Assembly: GCF_024159085.1 (NCBI RefSeq)
Contig: NZ_JAMZDE010000005.1
Location: 186,001-250,000 of the forward strand
Source: Idiomarina rhizosphaerae
Lineage (GTDB): Bacteria; Pseudomonadota; Gammaproteobacteria; Enterobacterales; Alteromonadaceae
DNA length: 64,000 bases
Direction: 5' to 3'
The position numbers and the translations under genes were made by a program. Positions within the stretch are counted from its first letter, which is position 1. The number at the start of each line of letters is the position of its first letter. Positions 1 through 10,232 of this stretch are shown here, in pieces. The notes beneath the pieces were generated by a model. The model had not been told where the DNA came from and did not search any database. It worked only from the letters and a program-made list of their open reading frames with translations.

Positions 1-413
1 AGTAGGTCAACGCCAAGTAATACACCAACAATAACCAGCGACAACACAATGCTAACCCCGTACATACCCAGGCCAACCGCAATGCCAATTGCCGCCAGAG
101 CCCAGATGGTCGCTGCTGATGTAACACCAACTACAACACCATCTCGTGCCAGCATAACGCCAGCGCCAAGAAAGCCAATACCGGTAATAATTTGACCAAT
201 AACCCGAGATGGATCGCCGCTTTCACCAACGGCTGAAGAACCACCAACCAAAAACAAATAGGTTCCCAGAATAATCAGTGCCGCTGTTCTTATACCTACG
301 GGCTTACCCCTAATTTGTCGTTCCAGTCCCACAATAGCACCACATAGTAGCGCGGTGCCTATACCATTCCATGAGTAAGGACCTAATTCCTCTACAACTT
401 GCCAGTCAATCAC
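1..413 (-). CDS. MgtC/SapB family inner-membrane protein, partial (cut by left edge)
   Basis: The minus strand is open from a GTG at 413 to the window edge, giving about 137 N-terminal residues. The peptide has several hydrophobic segments and carries GAIVGLERQIRGKPVGIRTA followed by GQIITGIGFLGAGVML, the core signature of the MgtC/SapB family. These membrane proteins are linked to growth in low magnesium and to acid tolerance, with no settled biochemical activity. The GTG start is chosen because AGGAGAG lies 8 nt upstream, inside the end of the flavin reductase gene, whose stop is only 3 nt away. The two genes therefore probably form one transcript. The C-terminus is outside the window. Confidence 0.85.
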   Translation of the reverse strand, partial: MIDWQVVEELGPYSWNGIGTALLCGAIVGLERQIRGKPVGIRTAALIILGTYLFLVGGSSAVGESGDPSRVIGQIITGIGFLGAGVMLARDGVVVGVTSAATIWALAAIGIAVGLGMYGVSIVLSLVIVGVLLGVDL

Positions 414-416
414 TAA

Positions 417-932
417 CTAGCCCTCTCCTTGTTCTAAAAATTGTTTCAGAAAACTTTCATCCATTGCCGCAATAGCGTCATCGCTGGCCTTAGGACAACT
501 GGCGCATAGAGGCGCAGTCCACGCCTGAACATTGGCAAGAATATCGCGTAAATGACTTACGGCTCGCAAACCACCTAAACCGCCGGGAGACGCAGCAGCC
601 AGTAAAACTGTTTTACCGGCCCACGCTTGGCTATCAAGCCGTGACACCCAGTCAATCGCATTTTTTATCAGCGGCGACACCGACGAATTATACTCCGGGC
701 TCACCAGAACAACTTTCGATGCTGCCTGAATTTTCTCACCTAAGGTCTTCATCGACTCAGGCACTCCGTCGGTGGCTTCTAAATCACCATGGTAAATCGG
801 CGCGTCAAGCGCATCCGCATCGACCAGTTCATAGCGAATACCGTGTTTATCAGCCACTTCGGCTAAACGGTGTTTCAGTTTGGTATTAAGTGAATCCTTA
901 CGACGACTGCCACCAATAAATAAAACGGTCAT
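417..932 (-). CDS. NADPH-dependent FMN reductase (flavodoxin-like)
   Basis: This is a 171-residue protein of the NADPH-dependent FMN reductase family, which uses NAD(P)H to reduce flavin or quinone-type acceptors in the cytosol. The N-terminus has the phosphate-binding pattern GSRRKDSLN at residues 8-16, a variant of GSxRxxSxN. Later come SPEYNSSVSPLIKNAIDW, where PEYN contacts the flavin, and a glycine-rich ASPGGLGGLRA turn. Length and motif order are normal for the family. It sits just upstream of, and probably co-transcribed with, the MgtC-like gene. The physiological substrate cannot be told from sequence. Confidence 0.9.
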   Translation of the reverse strand: MTVLFIGGSRRKDSLNTKLKHRLAEVADKHGIRYELVDADALDAPIYHGDLEATDGVPESMKTLGEKIQAASKVVLVSPEYNSSVSPLIKNAIDWVSRLDSQAWAGKTVLLAAASPGGLGGLRAVSHLRDILANVQAWTAPLCASCPKASDDAIAAMDESFLKQFLEQGEG

Positions 933-953
933 ATTATCTCCTGCTTATTAAGA

Positions 954-1595
954 TTAAGAGTCTTTCATTGCTTCGATAAAACGGTTCGACTCAGCTACGG
1001 CCGCTTCCATATCTTTTATTAATACGGAAATATCGCTTTGCAGATTACTAAACTCACCCCGAATGGCGTCAATAGCCTTAGCATTTAAGTTATGTTTCAG
1101 ATAAAGCACGTTATCCTGCATTTTATCCAGAACCGGCTGCATTTTATCTGCCGCACGCTCCATAACCCTCAATAGTTCAGCATAGCGACGCTCAGTTTCG
1201 CGCAACTGCCGCTCGCTCTCGCGGCGCATATTGTCGTTACTGTATTCACCCAGCTCTTCGCTCCACTCGTCGAATAAGTCATTGGCGACTTCATCAACTT
1301 CGTCTATGCGGCTACGAACACTCTCTGCCGCCGATTTACTGTCTTCGTAATCATCAAGTAATGCATTATATTGCTTTTCCAGATTACCACCATCAATATC
1401 CAGCATGGCGTCCAGCCGTTCTAACGCAGAACGAAACTCTTCCTGAGCATCGGTTTGCGAATCGCGTGCATCATCCACTCTATCGACCAGAATATCGCGC
1501 TTTTCTACACCAAATTTTTCCATAGTACCGTAGTAAGCACTTTGACATGCTGACAGCATAAAGACCGTTACCAACGGCAATGTCCATTTTCTCAT
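954..1595 (-). CDS. DUF2959 family lipoprotein
   Basis: The 213-residue product begins with a lipoprotein signal peptide ending in the lipobox LSAC at residues 14-17, so it should be lipid-anchored at the cell envelope. The rest is highly charged and rich in Glu, Asp, Arg and Leu with heptad-like spacing, indicating long coiled coils. The overall pattern fits DUF2959, a family of unknown function found in marine gammaproteobacteria. The start codon overlaps the stop of the upstream Pmp3-type gene by 4 nt, so the two are translationally coupled. Confidence 0.85.
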   Translation of the reverse strand: MRKWTLPLVTVFMLSACQSAYYGTMEKFGVEKRDILVDRVDDARDSQTDAQEEFRSALERLDAMLDIDGGNLEKQYNALLDDYEDSKSAAESVRSRIDEVDEVANDLFDEWSEELGEYSNDNMRRESERQLRETERRYAELLRVMERAADKMQPVLDKMQDNVLYLKHNLNAKAIDAIRGEFSNLQSDISVLIKDMEAAVAESNRFIEAMKDS

Positions 1596-1831
1596 TTGTC
1601 ACCTCGTGCAGCTTTAATGATACGTTCGTCGCGTTTGTCCCGGTGATAACCATGCACCGCAATAATAGCGTGAAGAATAGCGATAATGTAAAGAGCGCCC
1701 AGCGCACCAAGTGAAACAATAAAAAGCACCACGCCGACAATGGCGATAACCGCATTAAATATCGCCTGAAAGATTTTACCTGTAAGTAAAATTGCAACAG
1801 GTGGAAGTAAAATAGCTAAAATATATAACAT
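1592..1831 (-). CDS. YqaE/Pmp3 family small membrane protein
   Basis: A 79-residue protein with two hydrophobic segments, near residues 2-35 and 40-60, and a basic tail. The pattern LAILLPPVAILL near the N-terminus is typical of the UPF0057/Pmp3 (YqaE) family, small membrane proteins associated with membrane potential and stress in other organisms. It overlaps the DUF2959 lipoprotein gene by 4 nt. The unusual feature is the charged C-terminal extension after the second membrane segment. Function here is unknown. Confidence 0.8.
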   Translation of the reverse strand: MLYILAILLPPVAILLTGKIFQAIFNAVIAIVGVVLFIVSLGALGALYIIAILHAIIAVHGYHRDKRDERIIKAARGDK

Positions 1832-1901
1832 TGCATTCTCCTTGCACTGAATTGTGCCTCATATCAAGTAAGAGACATTCCTTTAGAAAAAGCAAACTAA
1901 A

Positions 1902-2621
1902 TCAGTAAGGTAAACGGCTACCATCCCAGTGCCATAGCGCCCCGGTATTTTCCGGCTTTAAGTTTTTCACAACAGCCACAATGCGCTCTGCAGAGAGCTC
2001 GGGCGAATACAATTTGTCGGCAGATATTCGTTCCTGAAAAGGTTCCGACAAACGGGTGTCTGTTGTACCCGGGTGTATTGCCGCTACAGTCAGGCTTTTA
2101 TGAGTACGCTTTAACTCTATTGAAGCCGTTTTCAACAGCATATTTAACCCGGCCTTGCTTGAGCGATAGGCATACCAGCCACCTAAATAATTATCCTCAA
2201 TGCTGCCGACTTTCGCTGACAACTGTACCCAAAAGCGAGTCTTCTTTCTGTCAAGAATTGGCAAAAAAGCCTTTAGCGCCAGCATAGGTTTCGCTGCGTT
2301 AACGGAAAATAACTTATTCAAATTGTCGGCCGTTATATCGGTCAGCTTTTTCTCCGGAAAGGTTTCTTCGTCATGCAACATACCTATGGTTGAGATAACA
2401 CCACTTAACTGCTCACCGTTATTTCTAAACTCACTAACCCAGGCGCCAAGTACTTTCTCATCATAGTCTTCTATTTGGCAATAGGTTACGTCTGTCGACT
2501 CTTGCTCCGAAACCCGCTGCCGCGACAACGCGAATACTCTGTCATCGGGGTATTGCTTGCTTAATTCCAGAGTGATGGCCCGACCTAATCCGCCGCCAGC
2601 ACCTAATACCACCATTGCCAT
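1902..2621 (-). CDS. Short-chain dehydrogenase/reductase (SDR)
   Basis: A Rossmann-fold oxidoreductase of about 239 residues. The N-terminus has the nucleotide-binding glycine motif GAGGGLG, a serine lies in VQLSAK, and the catalytic YxxxK appears as YRSSK. These give the Ser-Tyr-Lys set of an active classical SDR. A GTG 6 nt further upstream is also in frame, but the ATG at 2621 is preferred because GAGAG lies at a proper distance and the protein then starts directly with the first beta strand. It resembles the C-factor/CsgA-like subgroup; the substrate cannot be inferred. Confidence 0.87.
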   Translation of the reverse strand: MAMVVLGAGGGLGRAITLELSKQYPDDRVFALSRQRVSEQESTDVTYCQIEDYDEKVLGAWVSEFRNNGEQLSGVISTIGMLHDEETFPEKKLTDITADNLNKLFSVNAAKPMLALKAFLPILDRKKTRFWVQLSAKVGSIEDNYLGGWYAYRSSKAGLNMLLKTASIELKRTHKSLTVAAIHPGTTDTRLSEPFQERISADKLYSPELSAERIVAVVKNLKPENTGALWHWDGSRLPY

Positions 2622-2690
2622 TTGCACTACTCTCTATCATGATAGTTATAACTTCCCTACGTGAATAAAGCTGGATTAGCTCAATACACC

Positions 2691-3545
2691 ATGAAGCAAA
2701 TTGAATGGAAATTGTATTTCAACCACACCTTAGGCTTTCTAAAGTACTTTGGGCAAAGGTTTAACAGCGACAATACCAATATCACCGCAGGCCACCTGAC
2801 CTACGTCAGCATGCTGTCGTTGGTTCCCCTTCTGGTTGTTATGTTCACAGTTTTCTCAGCCTTTCCAATGTTTGAAGAGTTGCAGGAAAACCTGGAGCAG
2901 GCAATATTTGCTAACTTACTCCCCACTTCGGGTGAACAGCTCGAGCAATACCTTAACGAGTTTGTGACCAATGCCTCCAAGATGACAGCAATTGGTGTCG
3001 GTTTCCTGTTTATTGTCGCCATTATGCTCATGTCGGCCATTGATAAAGCGCTGAATAATATCTGGCGGGATTCAAGCAAACGCCATTGGTTGGTCTCTTT
3101 TGCTGTGTACTGGATGCTGCTTACATTAGGCCCGGTGCTTATTGGCTCAGGCCTGGCTGCAACCTCTTATCTGATGTCGCTCAGCCAGTTTGCTGATGAA
3201 TATGTTTCCGGCATACAAAGCTTTGTCTTATGGTTCGTACCCATTGTGAGCTCCTTTGTATTCTTTGTGCTCATGTATCAGTTAGTGCCTAACCGTCAGG
3301 TTAGATTCCGTTACGCGGCCTTTGGTGCGGTTATTGCGGCATTTCTGTTTGAACTGAGTAAACAACTGTTTTCATTGTACATTACTTTCTTCCCAACTTA
3401 TCAGGCCATTTACGGCGCACTGGCAACCATCCCGATTCTTATCGTATGGATATATCTGTCATGGTTAATCGTACTTATTGGCGCCGTTTTAACCGTCAGT
3501 TTAGAGGAGTATCAGTTACAGCAGCCTGAGCCGAAGTCTGATTGA
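2691..3545 (+). CDS. yihY: YihY/BrkB family inner-membrane protein
   Basis: A multi-pass membrane protein with about six hydrophobic segments and a charged C-terminus, matching the YihY (UPF0761, formerly called RNase BN) family in segments such as [28 protein letters not shown] and [20 protein letters not shown]. Its role is not settled; the old ribonuclease assignment is not supported by the membrane topology. The ATG at 2691 gives an N-terminus similar in length to E. coli YihY; a GTG at 2661 would add ten residues without a visible ribosome-binding site. It is followed by dtd and yiiD as in E. coli. Confidence 0.9.
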   Translation: MKQIEWKLYFNHTLGFLKYFGQRFNSDNTNITAGHLTYVSMLSLVPLLVVMFTVFSAFPMFEELQENLEQAIFANLLPTSGEQLEQYLNEFVTNASKMTAIGVGFLFIVAIMLMSAIDKALNNIWRDSSKRHWLVSFAVYWMLLTLGPVLIGSGLAATSYLMSLSQFADEYVSGIQSFVLWFVPIVSSFVFFVLMYQLVPNRQVRFRYAAFGAVIAAFLFELSKQLFSLYITFFPTYQAIYGALATIPILIVWIYLSWLIVLIGAVLTVSLEEYQLQQPEPKSD

Positions 3546-3600
3546 CCTGCTTCGCATTTTCACCGACCATAGCCATTCTGTTTTTGAAAGGTATGTACTC

Positions 3601-4038
3601 ATGATCGGACTCATTCAGCGCGTTAGCCGTGCCAAAGTCACTGTTGCCGATGAACTGGTCGGTTCTATCGGGCCGGGGCTGTTAATCTTGTTAGGTGTTG
3701 AACACAAAGACGACGAAGCCAGTGCTACCAAGTTAGCTCAGCGCATAGCCAATTATCGCGTATTCAGTGACGCCGAAGACAAAATGAATAACAGTGTTAT
3801 CGATGCCCAGGGTGAAGTTTTGGTGGTTTCTCAATTCACCTTAGCCGCCGATACTCGTAAAGGCCGTCGTCCCAGCTTTTCTTCAGCGGCAACGCCCGAT
3901 CAGGCACAGCATTTATATCAGGTATTTTGTAAGCAAATAGCTGCGCAAGGTTTGCCGGTAAAAACCGGACGTTTTGCAGCGGATATGCAGGTTGAACTGG
4001 TCAATGACGGCCCGGTCACATTTGAATTGAAGGTATAA
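3601..4038 (+). CDS. dtd: D-aminoacyl-tRNA deacylase
   Basis: This 145-residue enzyme hydrolyses D-amino acids mischarged on tRNA, and glycine from tRNA-Ala, protecting translation. The family signature SQFTLAADT begins at residue 77, followed by KGRRPSF, and the C-terminal Gly-Pro motif is present as GPVTFEL. Length is the family standard. It lies between yihY and the yiiD-like gene with short spacers, an arrangement shared with E. coli, and is probably co-transcribed with both. Confidence 0.96.
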   Translation: MIGLIQRVSRAKVTVADELVGSIGPGLLILLGVEHKDDEASATKLAQRIANYRVFSDAEDKMNNSVIDAQGEVLVVSQFTLAADTRKGRRPSFSSAATPDQAQHLYQVFCKQIAAQGLPVKTGRFAADMQVELVNDGPVTFELKV

Positions 4039-4043
4039 CACCT

Positions 4044-4946
4044 ATGTATCGCGTTATTACTCCGGAAACAGACGAACAACTCGAGCGTTATTACTACCTT
4101 CGCTGGCGGGTTCTGCGCGAGCCTTTTCAACGCCCTCTAGGCTCGGAACAAGACGAGTACGATCAGGTGGGTCATCACCGAATGGTGGTAAATGAAGCAG
4201 AGGAACCGGTTGCGGTTGGCCGCCTGCATTTTAACAGCCCAGAGGAGGCTCAAATACGTTTTATGGCGGTTGCTCCTGAATACCGGGGCGAAGGGCATGG
4301 GGTCGCTATTATCTACGCTCTTGAGCTTGCTGCGCGCAAAGAAGGCGCAACCCATGTGGTGATCAACTCACGCGACAACACCATTGGCTTTTATAAAAAG
4401 TGTGGTTACGACGTAGCGGAAGAAGCCGATACCGTAAATAACCCCATGGCAGAACATCATCTACGTAAATCCTTCACTGAATATAACCGCATTATTTATC
4501 GGCCTGAGTGGTGTACCGAGCTGCAGAAAACCTGGCAGGAAGACATTCCTATTTCCGATGCCATGGGGATTAAAATTCATCAGTATACGGGCCGGGTATT
4601 CGAAACCCGCGCGGTACTCTCGCGAAACATTAATGTGCACGGCACCATGTTTGCCGGCAGCATTTACTCACTGGGTACCTTAACCTGCTGGGGATTGCTA
4701 CATTTACAGCTGTTAGAGCGGGAACTGGAAGGAGCAGTGGTATTAGGCGATGGTAACATTCACTACCACAAGCCAGTTACCCAGGAACCCCGGGCAATAG
4801 CGCGTTTAAGCGACGTTACCGGTGACTTTTCTGCATTAAAACAAGGGAAAAATGCACGTTTAACGATTAAAGCTCAAATATTAGATGAAGAGCAGCCGGT
4901 AGCAGAATTTACCGGCCGCTTTGTGGTTCTGGCAAAACGGGACTAG
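4044..4946 (+). CDS. yiiD: GNAT acetyltransferase fused to hotdog thioesterase domain (YiiD/FabY-like)
   Basis: A two-domain protein of 300 residues. Residues 1 to about 145 form a GNAT domain with an acetyl-CoA-binding turn in FMAVAPEYRGEGHGVAII. Residues from about 160 to 300 match the YiiD C-terminal hotdog fold, including NVHGTMFAGSIYSLGTL. E. coli YiiD (also called FabY) has the same layout and is thought to act in fatty-acid synthesis or acyl transfer. The gene starts 5 nt after dtd. It ends 9 nt from the 3' end of hutH, which converges on it without a visible terminator. Confidence 0.9.
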   Translation: MYRVITPETDEQLERYYYLRWRVLREPFQRPLGSEQDEYDQVGHHRMVVNEAEEPVAVGRLHFNSPEEAQIRFMAVAPEYRGEGHGVAIIYALELAARKEGATHVVINSRDNTIGFYKKCGYDVAEEADTVNNPMAEHHLRKSFTEYNRIIYRPEWCTELQKTWQEDIPISDAMGIKIHQYTGRVFETRAVLSRNINVHGTMFAGSIYSLGTLTCWGLLHLQLLERELEGAVVLGDGNIHYHKPVTQEPRAIARLSDVTGDFSALKQGKNARLTIKAQILDEEQPVAEFTGRFVVLAKRD

Positions 4947-4955
4947 CCCGCAGAA

Positions 4956-6491
4956 TTAAGCTTCAGACAAAATATGCGGTAGTTTCACCACTGCCGCTAA
5001 CTCACCATTTTGAATCAGGTCGCTGGCTGCTTTAATGTCCGGCGCAAAGAAACGATCCTCAGCATAGTAAGCCACTTGCTCACGTAAGCAGTTAAATGCA
5101 GTCTCAACGGCCGCCGCACCTTTTAAAGGACGACGGAAGTCCAGACCCTGCGCCGCCTCTAACCATTCAATGGCAATAATATCGCTGACGTTTTTAGCTA
5201 TGTCCGTTAACCGGCGTGCCGCGAAGGTTGCCATCGACACATGGTCTTCCTGATTAGCCGAAGTCGGCAGACTGTCCACAGACGCCGGATGCGCCAGCGT
5301 TTTATTTTCTGACGCCAATGCTGCAGCGGTAACCTGTGCCAGCATAAAGCCCGAGTTAACCCCACCGTCATTGACCAAAAACGCAGGTAACTTGCTTAAA
5401 TGGCTATCTATGAGCAGGGCGCTACGACGCTCTGACAAAGCACCAATTTCGCTGGCAGCAATCGCCAGAATGTCTGCCGCCATAGCGACTGGTTCGGCGT
5501 GGAAGTTACCACCGGAAATAATGTCCTGCTCTTCGCTGAACACCAGTGGGTTATCAGTGACCCCATTAGCTTCACGCACCAAAATGCCCGAGGCGTGCTC
5601 AATTTGGTCTAAAACCGCACCCATTACCTGAGGCTGGCAACGCAAAGAGTAAGGGTCCTGCACTTTCTCGCAGTTCTCGTGATCTTTGGCAATTTCAGAG
5701 CTGTCGGTCAGTATATGACGCAACATTTCCGCTGCTTTAATCTGCCCCGGTTGCCCACGCACCGCGTGAACGCGTTCATCAAATGGGGCCCGTGAGCCCA
5801 TTGCCGCTTCAACAGAGGTCGCCCCTACCACAATGGCGGCATGGAAATTACGTTCAATACGGAACAGACCTGCCAACGCTAATGCCGTTGATGCCTGAGT
5901 GCCGTTCAGCAAAGCCAGTCCTTCTTTCGGAGCCAGCTCAAAAGGTTCAATGCCCGCTATTTTCAAGCCTTCCTCGGCGCTGAGCACCTCGCCGTTATGG
6001 CGGACCGTGCCTTCACCCACTAGCGGCAATACCATGTGTGCTAACGGCGCTAAATCACCCGACGCGCCCACTGAACCTTTTTCCGGTATGCAAGGGTAAA
6101 CTTCGGCGTTCAATAGCTTGATCAGCGCATCAACGAGCACCGGACGCACGCCCGAAAAGCCGCGCGACAAGGAATTTACTTTCAGCAGCAGCATTAAGCG
6201 TACAACCGCGTCTTCCATTAAGTCACCGGTGCCGGCGGCGTGCGATAACACAATGCGACGCTGAAGATCGGTCAGACGCTCCGGAGGAATACGAGTATTA
6301 GCCAGTAGCCCAAAGCCGGTATTAATACCGTAAACTACACGGCCCTGCTCCAGCACATCCGCAACGGTTTTCGCCGAAGTCGCAATGTTGTCTTTCGCTT
6401 CATCAGACAGCTTTAACGTCTGATGCTGATAAAACCAGTTGCGCAGTTCACTTAACTGCAACTGTCCTGGCTGTAATTCAAAATGACTCAT
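4956..6491 (-). CDS. hutH: Histidine ammonia-lyase
   Basis: HutH deaminates L-histidine to trans-urocanate, the first step of histidine degradation. The electrophilic MIO cofactor is formed from Ala-Ser-Gly at residues 143-145 in [12 protein letters not shown], and the conserved tyrosine loop YGINTGFG lies at residues 54-61. Length (511 aa) is standard. The start is fixed by a strong AAGGAGG that overlaps the end of hutU. It is the last gene of hutC-hutU-hutH and should be repressed by HutC and induced by urocanate. Confidence 0.98.
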   Translation of the reverse strand: MSHFELQPGQLQLSELRNWFYQHQTLKLSDEAKDNIATSAKTVADVLEQGRVVYGINTGFGLLANTRIPPERLTDLQRRIVLSHAAGTGDLMEDAVVRLMLLLKVNSLSRGFSGVRPVLVDALIKLLNAEVYPCIPEKGSVGASGDLAPLAHMVLPLVGEGTVRHNGEVLSAEEGLKIAGIEPFELAPKEGLALLNGTQASTALALAGLFRIERNFHAAIVVGATSVEAAMGSRAPFDERVHAVRGQPGQIKAAEMLRHILTDSSEIAKDHENCEKVQDPYSLRCQPQVMGAVLDQIEHASGILVREANGVTDNPLVFSEEQDIISGGNFHAEPVAMAADILAIAASEIGALSERRSALLIDSHLSKLPAFLVNDGGVNSGFMLAQVTAAALASENKTLAHPASVDSLPTSANQEDHVSMATFAARRLTDIAKNVSDIIAIEWLEAAQGLDFRRPLKGAAAVETAFNCLREQVAYYAEDRFFAPDIKAASDLIQNGELAAVVKLPHILSEA

Positions 6492-6500
6492 GCAACCTCC

Positions 6501-8177
6501 TTACTTCGTATCCAGCATAGGTAAATCAAGCCCTTGTTCACGGGCGCAGTTTTTCGCAATATCGTATCCGGCATCGGCATGACGCATAACGCCCGTACCC
6601 GGGTCATTCCACAGCACGCGACTTAAGCGCTTGTCGGCTTCTTCGGTGCCGTCGGCTACAATGACCACACCGGCGTGCTGTGAGTAACCCATACCCACGC
6701 CGCCGCCATGATGCAGGCTAACCCAGGTCGCGCCACCCGCTGTATTCAACAGAGCGTTCAGCAGTGGCCAGTCCGATACTGCATCAGAACCGTCCTGCAT
6801 AGCTTCAGTTTCACGGTTCGGGCTGGCAACAGAGCCAGAATCCAGGTGGTCACGGCCAATAACGACCGGTGCTTTTAGCTCACCACTTTTGACCATGTCG
6901 TTAAACGCGCGGGCAATGCGGGCGCGATCTTTGAGGCCAATCCAGCAAATACGTGACGGTAAGCCCTGAAAGCTAATGCGCTCTTTGGCCATATCCAGCC
7001 AGTTGTGCAAATGCTCGTTATCCGGAATCAGTTCTTTGACCTTCTGGTCGGTTTTGTAGATGTCTTCCGGGTCACCGGAAAGCGCAACCCAACGGAATGG
7101 ACCTATGCCTTCGCAAAACAGCGGACGAATATAAGCCGGCACAAAGCCCGGGAAGTCAAAGGCGTTATCAACACCTACGTCTTTGGCCATCTGACGAATG
7201 TTGTTACCGTAATCCAGTACTGCCGCGCCTTCTTTCTGGAAGTGCAACATAGCGCGCACCTGCACCGCCATAGATTCTTTCGCAGCAGTTACCGTACCAG
7301 TGGCATCGCTTTCCTGCTTCGCTTTGTATTCTTCCAGTGTCCAACCCTGTGGCAAATAACCATGCAGAGGGTCGTGGGCAGACGTCTGGTCAGTCACTAC
7401 GTCTGGCGTCACGCCGCGTTGCTGCAATTCAGCGTAAACGTCAGCGGCGTTACCCAGTAAGCCCACTGAAATCGCTTCGCCTTTCGCCATGGCGTCATTA
7501 ATCAATTCTAACGCATCGTCTAAGTTGGTGGCTTTATGGTCGACATAGCCGGTACGCGAGCGAAAATCGATGCGCGACTCGTCACATTCAACAGCCAACA
7601 TACAAAAACCGGCCATGGTTGCCGCTAATGGCTGAGCACCACCCATACCGCCAAGGCCACCAGTAAGTACCCACTTACCTTTTGCATCACCGTTAAAGTG
7701 CTGACGCGAGACCGAACCAAAGGTTTCATAGGTGCCCTGCACAATGCCTTGTGAACCAATATAGATCCACGAACCCGCGGTCATCTGCCCGTACATCATC
7801 AGGCCTTTTTTATCGAGCTCGTTAAAGTGTTCCCAGTTAGCCCATTCCGGCACCAGGTTAGAGTTCGCAATCAATACTCGCGGCGCGTCTTCATGGGTAG
7901 GGAATACGCCCACTGGCTTACCTGACTGAATCAAGAGAGATTCGTTTGGCTTCAGGCGCTCTAAGGTTTCAATAATTTTGTCATAACATTCCCAGCTGCG
8001 CGCTGCACGACCAATGCCGCCGTAAACAACCAGCGCCTGTGGGTGTTCGGCCACTTCGTCATCCAGATTGTTCATCAGCATCCGCTTTGCAGCTTCTACC
8101 TGCCAGTTGCAGGTGGTTAGCTCGGTTCCATGAGGTGCGCTTATCTTGCGACTTTTATCCAAACGGGTGAATGACAT
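6501..8177 (-). CDS. hutU: Urocanate hydratase
   Basis: HutU converts urocanate to imidazolonepropionate using tightly bound NAD. The 558-residue protein shows the glycine-rich segment [15 protein letters not shown] and the conserved active-site cysteine at residue 411 in [13 protein letters not shown], corresponding to Cys410 of the Pseudomonas enzyme. Length matches the family. It begins 3 nt after hutC and ends 9 nt before hutH, so all three are one operon. Confidence 0.98.
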   Translation of the reverse strand: MSFTRLDKSRKISAPHGTELTTCNWQVEAAKRMLMNNLDDEVAEHPQALVVYGGIGRAARSWECYDKIIETLERLKPNESLLIQSGKPVGVFPTHEDAPRVLIANSNLVPEWANWEHFNELDKKGLMMYGQMTAGSWIYIGSQGIVQGTYETFGSVSRQHFNGDAKGKWVLTGGLGGMGGAQPLAATMAGFCMLAVECDESRIDFRSRTGYVDHKATNLDDALELINDAMAKGEAISVGLLGNAADVYAELQQRGVTPDVVTDQTSAHDPLHGYLPQGWTLEEYKAKQESDATGTVTAAKESMAVQVRAMLHFQKEGAAVLDYGNNIRQMAKDVGVDNAFDFPGFVPAYIRPLFCEGIGPFRWVALSGDPEDIYKTDQKVKELIPDNEHLHNWLDMAKERISFQGLPSRICWIGLKDRARIARAFNDMVKSGELKAPVVIGRDHLDSGSVASPNRETEAMQDGSDAVSDWPLLNALLNTAGGATWVSLHHGGGVGMGYSQHAGVVIVADGTEEADKRLSRVLWNDPGTGVMRHADAGYDIAKNCAREQGLDLPMLDTK

Positions 8178-8180
8178 GAC

Positions 8181-8882
8181 TTACTCCTTAAAGGTTAAAT
8201 GGCCGCCTAATTTAAAGCGGGAGCCGGGGTGGGTCAGCGTGGCGAAAGTCACCACACCACCCGAGCTCCAGGTGCGGCGCAAAATTCTGAGACAAGGTTC
8301 GTGACGGTCGATACTTAAGTATTGGCATAGCGTGTTGACCGGCAGAATGGCTTCAATTTGATGACTGGCTTCGGTGAGCGGGCTGACCACGCATAAATAT
8401 TCGTGCGGAGTCACCTTGCTGTAATCCTGCTTAAGATAATCGGGAACCAGTTTGGGGTTAACAAAACGCTCTTCAAGCTGCACCGGCAAGTCGTTTTCAA
8501 AATGGGTGATTAACGAATGAAACACCGGACTGCCTTCTTCCAGCTCAAGCGCTTCAGCTACCTGAGTTGAGGCTGGTTGTTCTTTCAGCATATGCACTTT
8601 GGCGCGGTAGTCGTGACCACGTGAACGCACTTCATCGGCAATATTGCGAATAGCCATAAATGAGGTTTGTGACTTAATTGGCGCAACGTAGGTACCAGAG
8701 CCCTGAGTACGAATGACCAGACCCTCGTCGGCCAATTCCTGTAGCGCGCGTCTTGCCGTCATTCGACTGACAGAAAACTGCGCCGACAAGGCATTTTCTG
8801 AACTGACAGGGTGGTTTTCAGGCCACTCACCGGATTCTATCTTCAGATAAATATGCTGTTTTATCTTTGAGAACTTGTTCAT
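8181..8882 (-). CDS. hutC: Histidine utilization repressor, GntR/HutC family
   Basis: A 233-residue GntR-family repressor. The N-terminal winged helix-turn-helix is visible as ALSAQFSVSRMTARRALQEL, and the C-terminal half is a UTRA ligand-binding domain. In this family urocanate binds the UTRA domain and releases the repressor from hut promoters. It is the first gene of the hutC-hutU-hutH operon, so it is probably autoregulated through the palindrome at 8948-8959. Confidence 0.95.
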   Translation of the reverse strand: MNKFSKIKQHIYLKIESGEWPENHPVSSENALSAQFSVSRMTARRALQELADEGLVIRTQGSGTYVAPIKSQTSFMAIRNIADEVRSRGHDYRAKVHMLKEQPASTQVAEALELEEGSPVFHSLITHFENDLPVQLEERFVNPKLVPDYLKQDYSKVTPHEYLCVVSPLTEASHQIEAILPVNTLCQYLSIDRHEPCLRILRRTWSSGGVVTFATLTHPGSRFKLGGHLTFKE

Positions 8883-8947
8883 CCCGACCCCAAAATGTAA
8901 ATGACATGACTCGATGTTTTTGAGGCTAAAAGTCTAGTTCAGAATAA

Positions 8948-8959
8948 TTGTATATACAA
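8948..8959. promoter_or_regulatory. Probable HutC operator
   Basis: The perfect 12-bp palindrome TTGTATATACAA lies between the divergent hutC and hutI start codons, 66 nt and 47 nt away respectively. Its sequence resembles HutC sites known from other gammaproteobacteria. A single site here could repress both transcripts. Confidence 0.8.
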
Positions 8960-9005
8960 GAAGCTTTTGCTACTCTTTTATTAGAATCAACCTTAAAGGA
9001 CTGTT

Positions 9006-10232
9006 ATGCAACGCATAGAAAATATCAACGCAGCGACAATGACGGATGATAAGGGTTATGGCCTTATCCAGGACGCTACAGTCATTATTAATAAGGGCAA
9101 AATTGAATTTGTGGGTGCCGCTTTTGACGCCCCCGCTACCCCGACTGCGGAAGTTATTAACGGTAACGGCGGTCTACTGACTCCCGGGTTAATTGATTGT
9201 CACACTCACCTGGTTTGGGCCGGGTCCCGCGCCAACGAATTCTCGCAACGTCTGCATGGTGCCAGCTACCAGGAAATTGCCGAGCAGGGCGGTGGTATCA
9301 AGAGCACGGTTAAAGCCACCCGTGAAGCCTCCGCGGAAGAGTTACTGGAACTGGCTTTAGAGCGCGCAGAAACGCTTATGTCGCAAGGGGTGACGACCAT
9401 AGAAGTGAAGTCCGGTTACGGCCTGGACCTCGAAAACGAGCGCAAACAGTTAACCGTAGCACGCCAGTTAGCTGAGCAGTTGCCGGTGAACATTAAAACG
9501 ACTTTACTGGCTGCGCACGCGGTACCTTCCGAATTTAGCAATAACGCCGACGGCTATATTGCAGAAATTATCCAAAACATTTTACCGACGCTGGCTAATG
9601 AAGGCCTGGTCGATGCGGTTGATGCTTTTTGTGAAAGTATTGGATTTAGCCCGGCACAAACCGAAAAAGTGTTTAAAGCAGCAAGAGAATTAGGGCTACC
9701 AATTAAGCTTCACGCCGAACAAATCACCAACCAGAAAGGTGCCAAGCTGGCGGCGGACTATCAGGCGTTATCGGCTGATCATCTTGAACAGCTGGATGAA
9801 GAGGGTGTGAAGGCCATGGCCGAAAATGGCACTGTGGCAGTGCTGCTGCCCGGTGCATTTTACTTCCTGCGCGACACGCAAAAACCGCCGGTTGAGTTAC
9901 TGCGAAAACATGCTGTGCCCATGGCCATTGCCACCGATGCAAACCCAGGCTCATCGCCAATTCACAACTTACCGTTAATGCTGCAAATGGCGGCTACCTT
10001 TTTCCACATGACACCGGAAGAGTGTCTGCGGGGCGTTACCGTCAATGCAGCAAAAGCATTAGGCGAAAACCAGCGCGGCGTTATTGCCGAAGGCTGTTAC
10101 GCAGATTTAGCACTATGGAATTGCAAAGACGCCGCTGAGCTCACTTACCAGTTTGGCGTGAACCCGCTAAAAACCTTGTGGTTTAACGGCGTCGCTCACG
10201 ACCGTGTAAGTAAGCCGTGGTCAGCTCGCTAA
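9006..10232 (+). CDS. hutI: Imidazolonepropionase
   Basis: HutI hydrolyses imidazolonepropionate to N-formiminoglutamate, the third step of histidine breakdown. It is a metal-dependent amidohydrolase of 408 residues with metal-binding HTH in DCHTHLVW (His66, His68), later histidines in LLAAHAVP and KLHAEQ, and the catalytic aspartate in ATDANPGSSP. It is transcribed away from hutC, sharing the operator region. Its last 50 bp overlap the 3' end of hutG on the other strand, which is unusual for two intact conserved genes. Confidence 0.97.
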   Translation: MQRIENINAATMTDDKGYGLIQDATVIINKGKIEFVGAAFDAPATPTAEVINGNGGLLTPGLIDCHTHLVWAGSRANEFSQRLHGASYQEIAEQGGGIKSTVKATREASAEELLELALERAETLMSQGVTTIEVKSGYGLDLENERKQLTVARQLAEQLPVNIKTTLLAAHAVPSEFSNNADGYIAEIIQNILPTLANEGLVDAVDAFCESIGFSPAQTEKVFKAARELGLPIKLHAEQITNQKGAKLAADYQALSADHLEQLDEEGVKAMAENGTVAVLLPGAFYFLRDTQKPPVELLRKHAVPMAIATDANPGSSPIHNLPLMLQMAATFFHMTPEECLRGVTVNAAKALGENQRGVIAEGCYADLALWNCKDAAELTYQFGVNPLKTLWFNGVAHDRVSKPWSAR

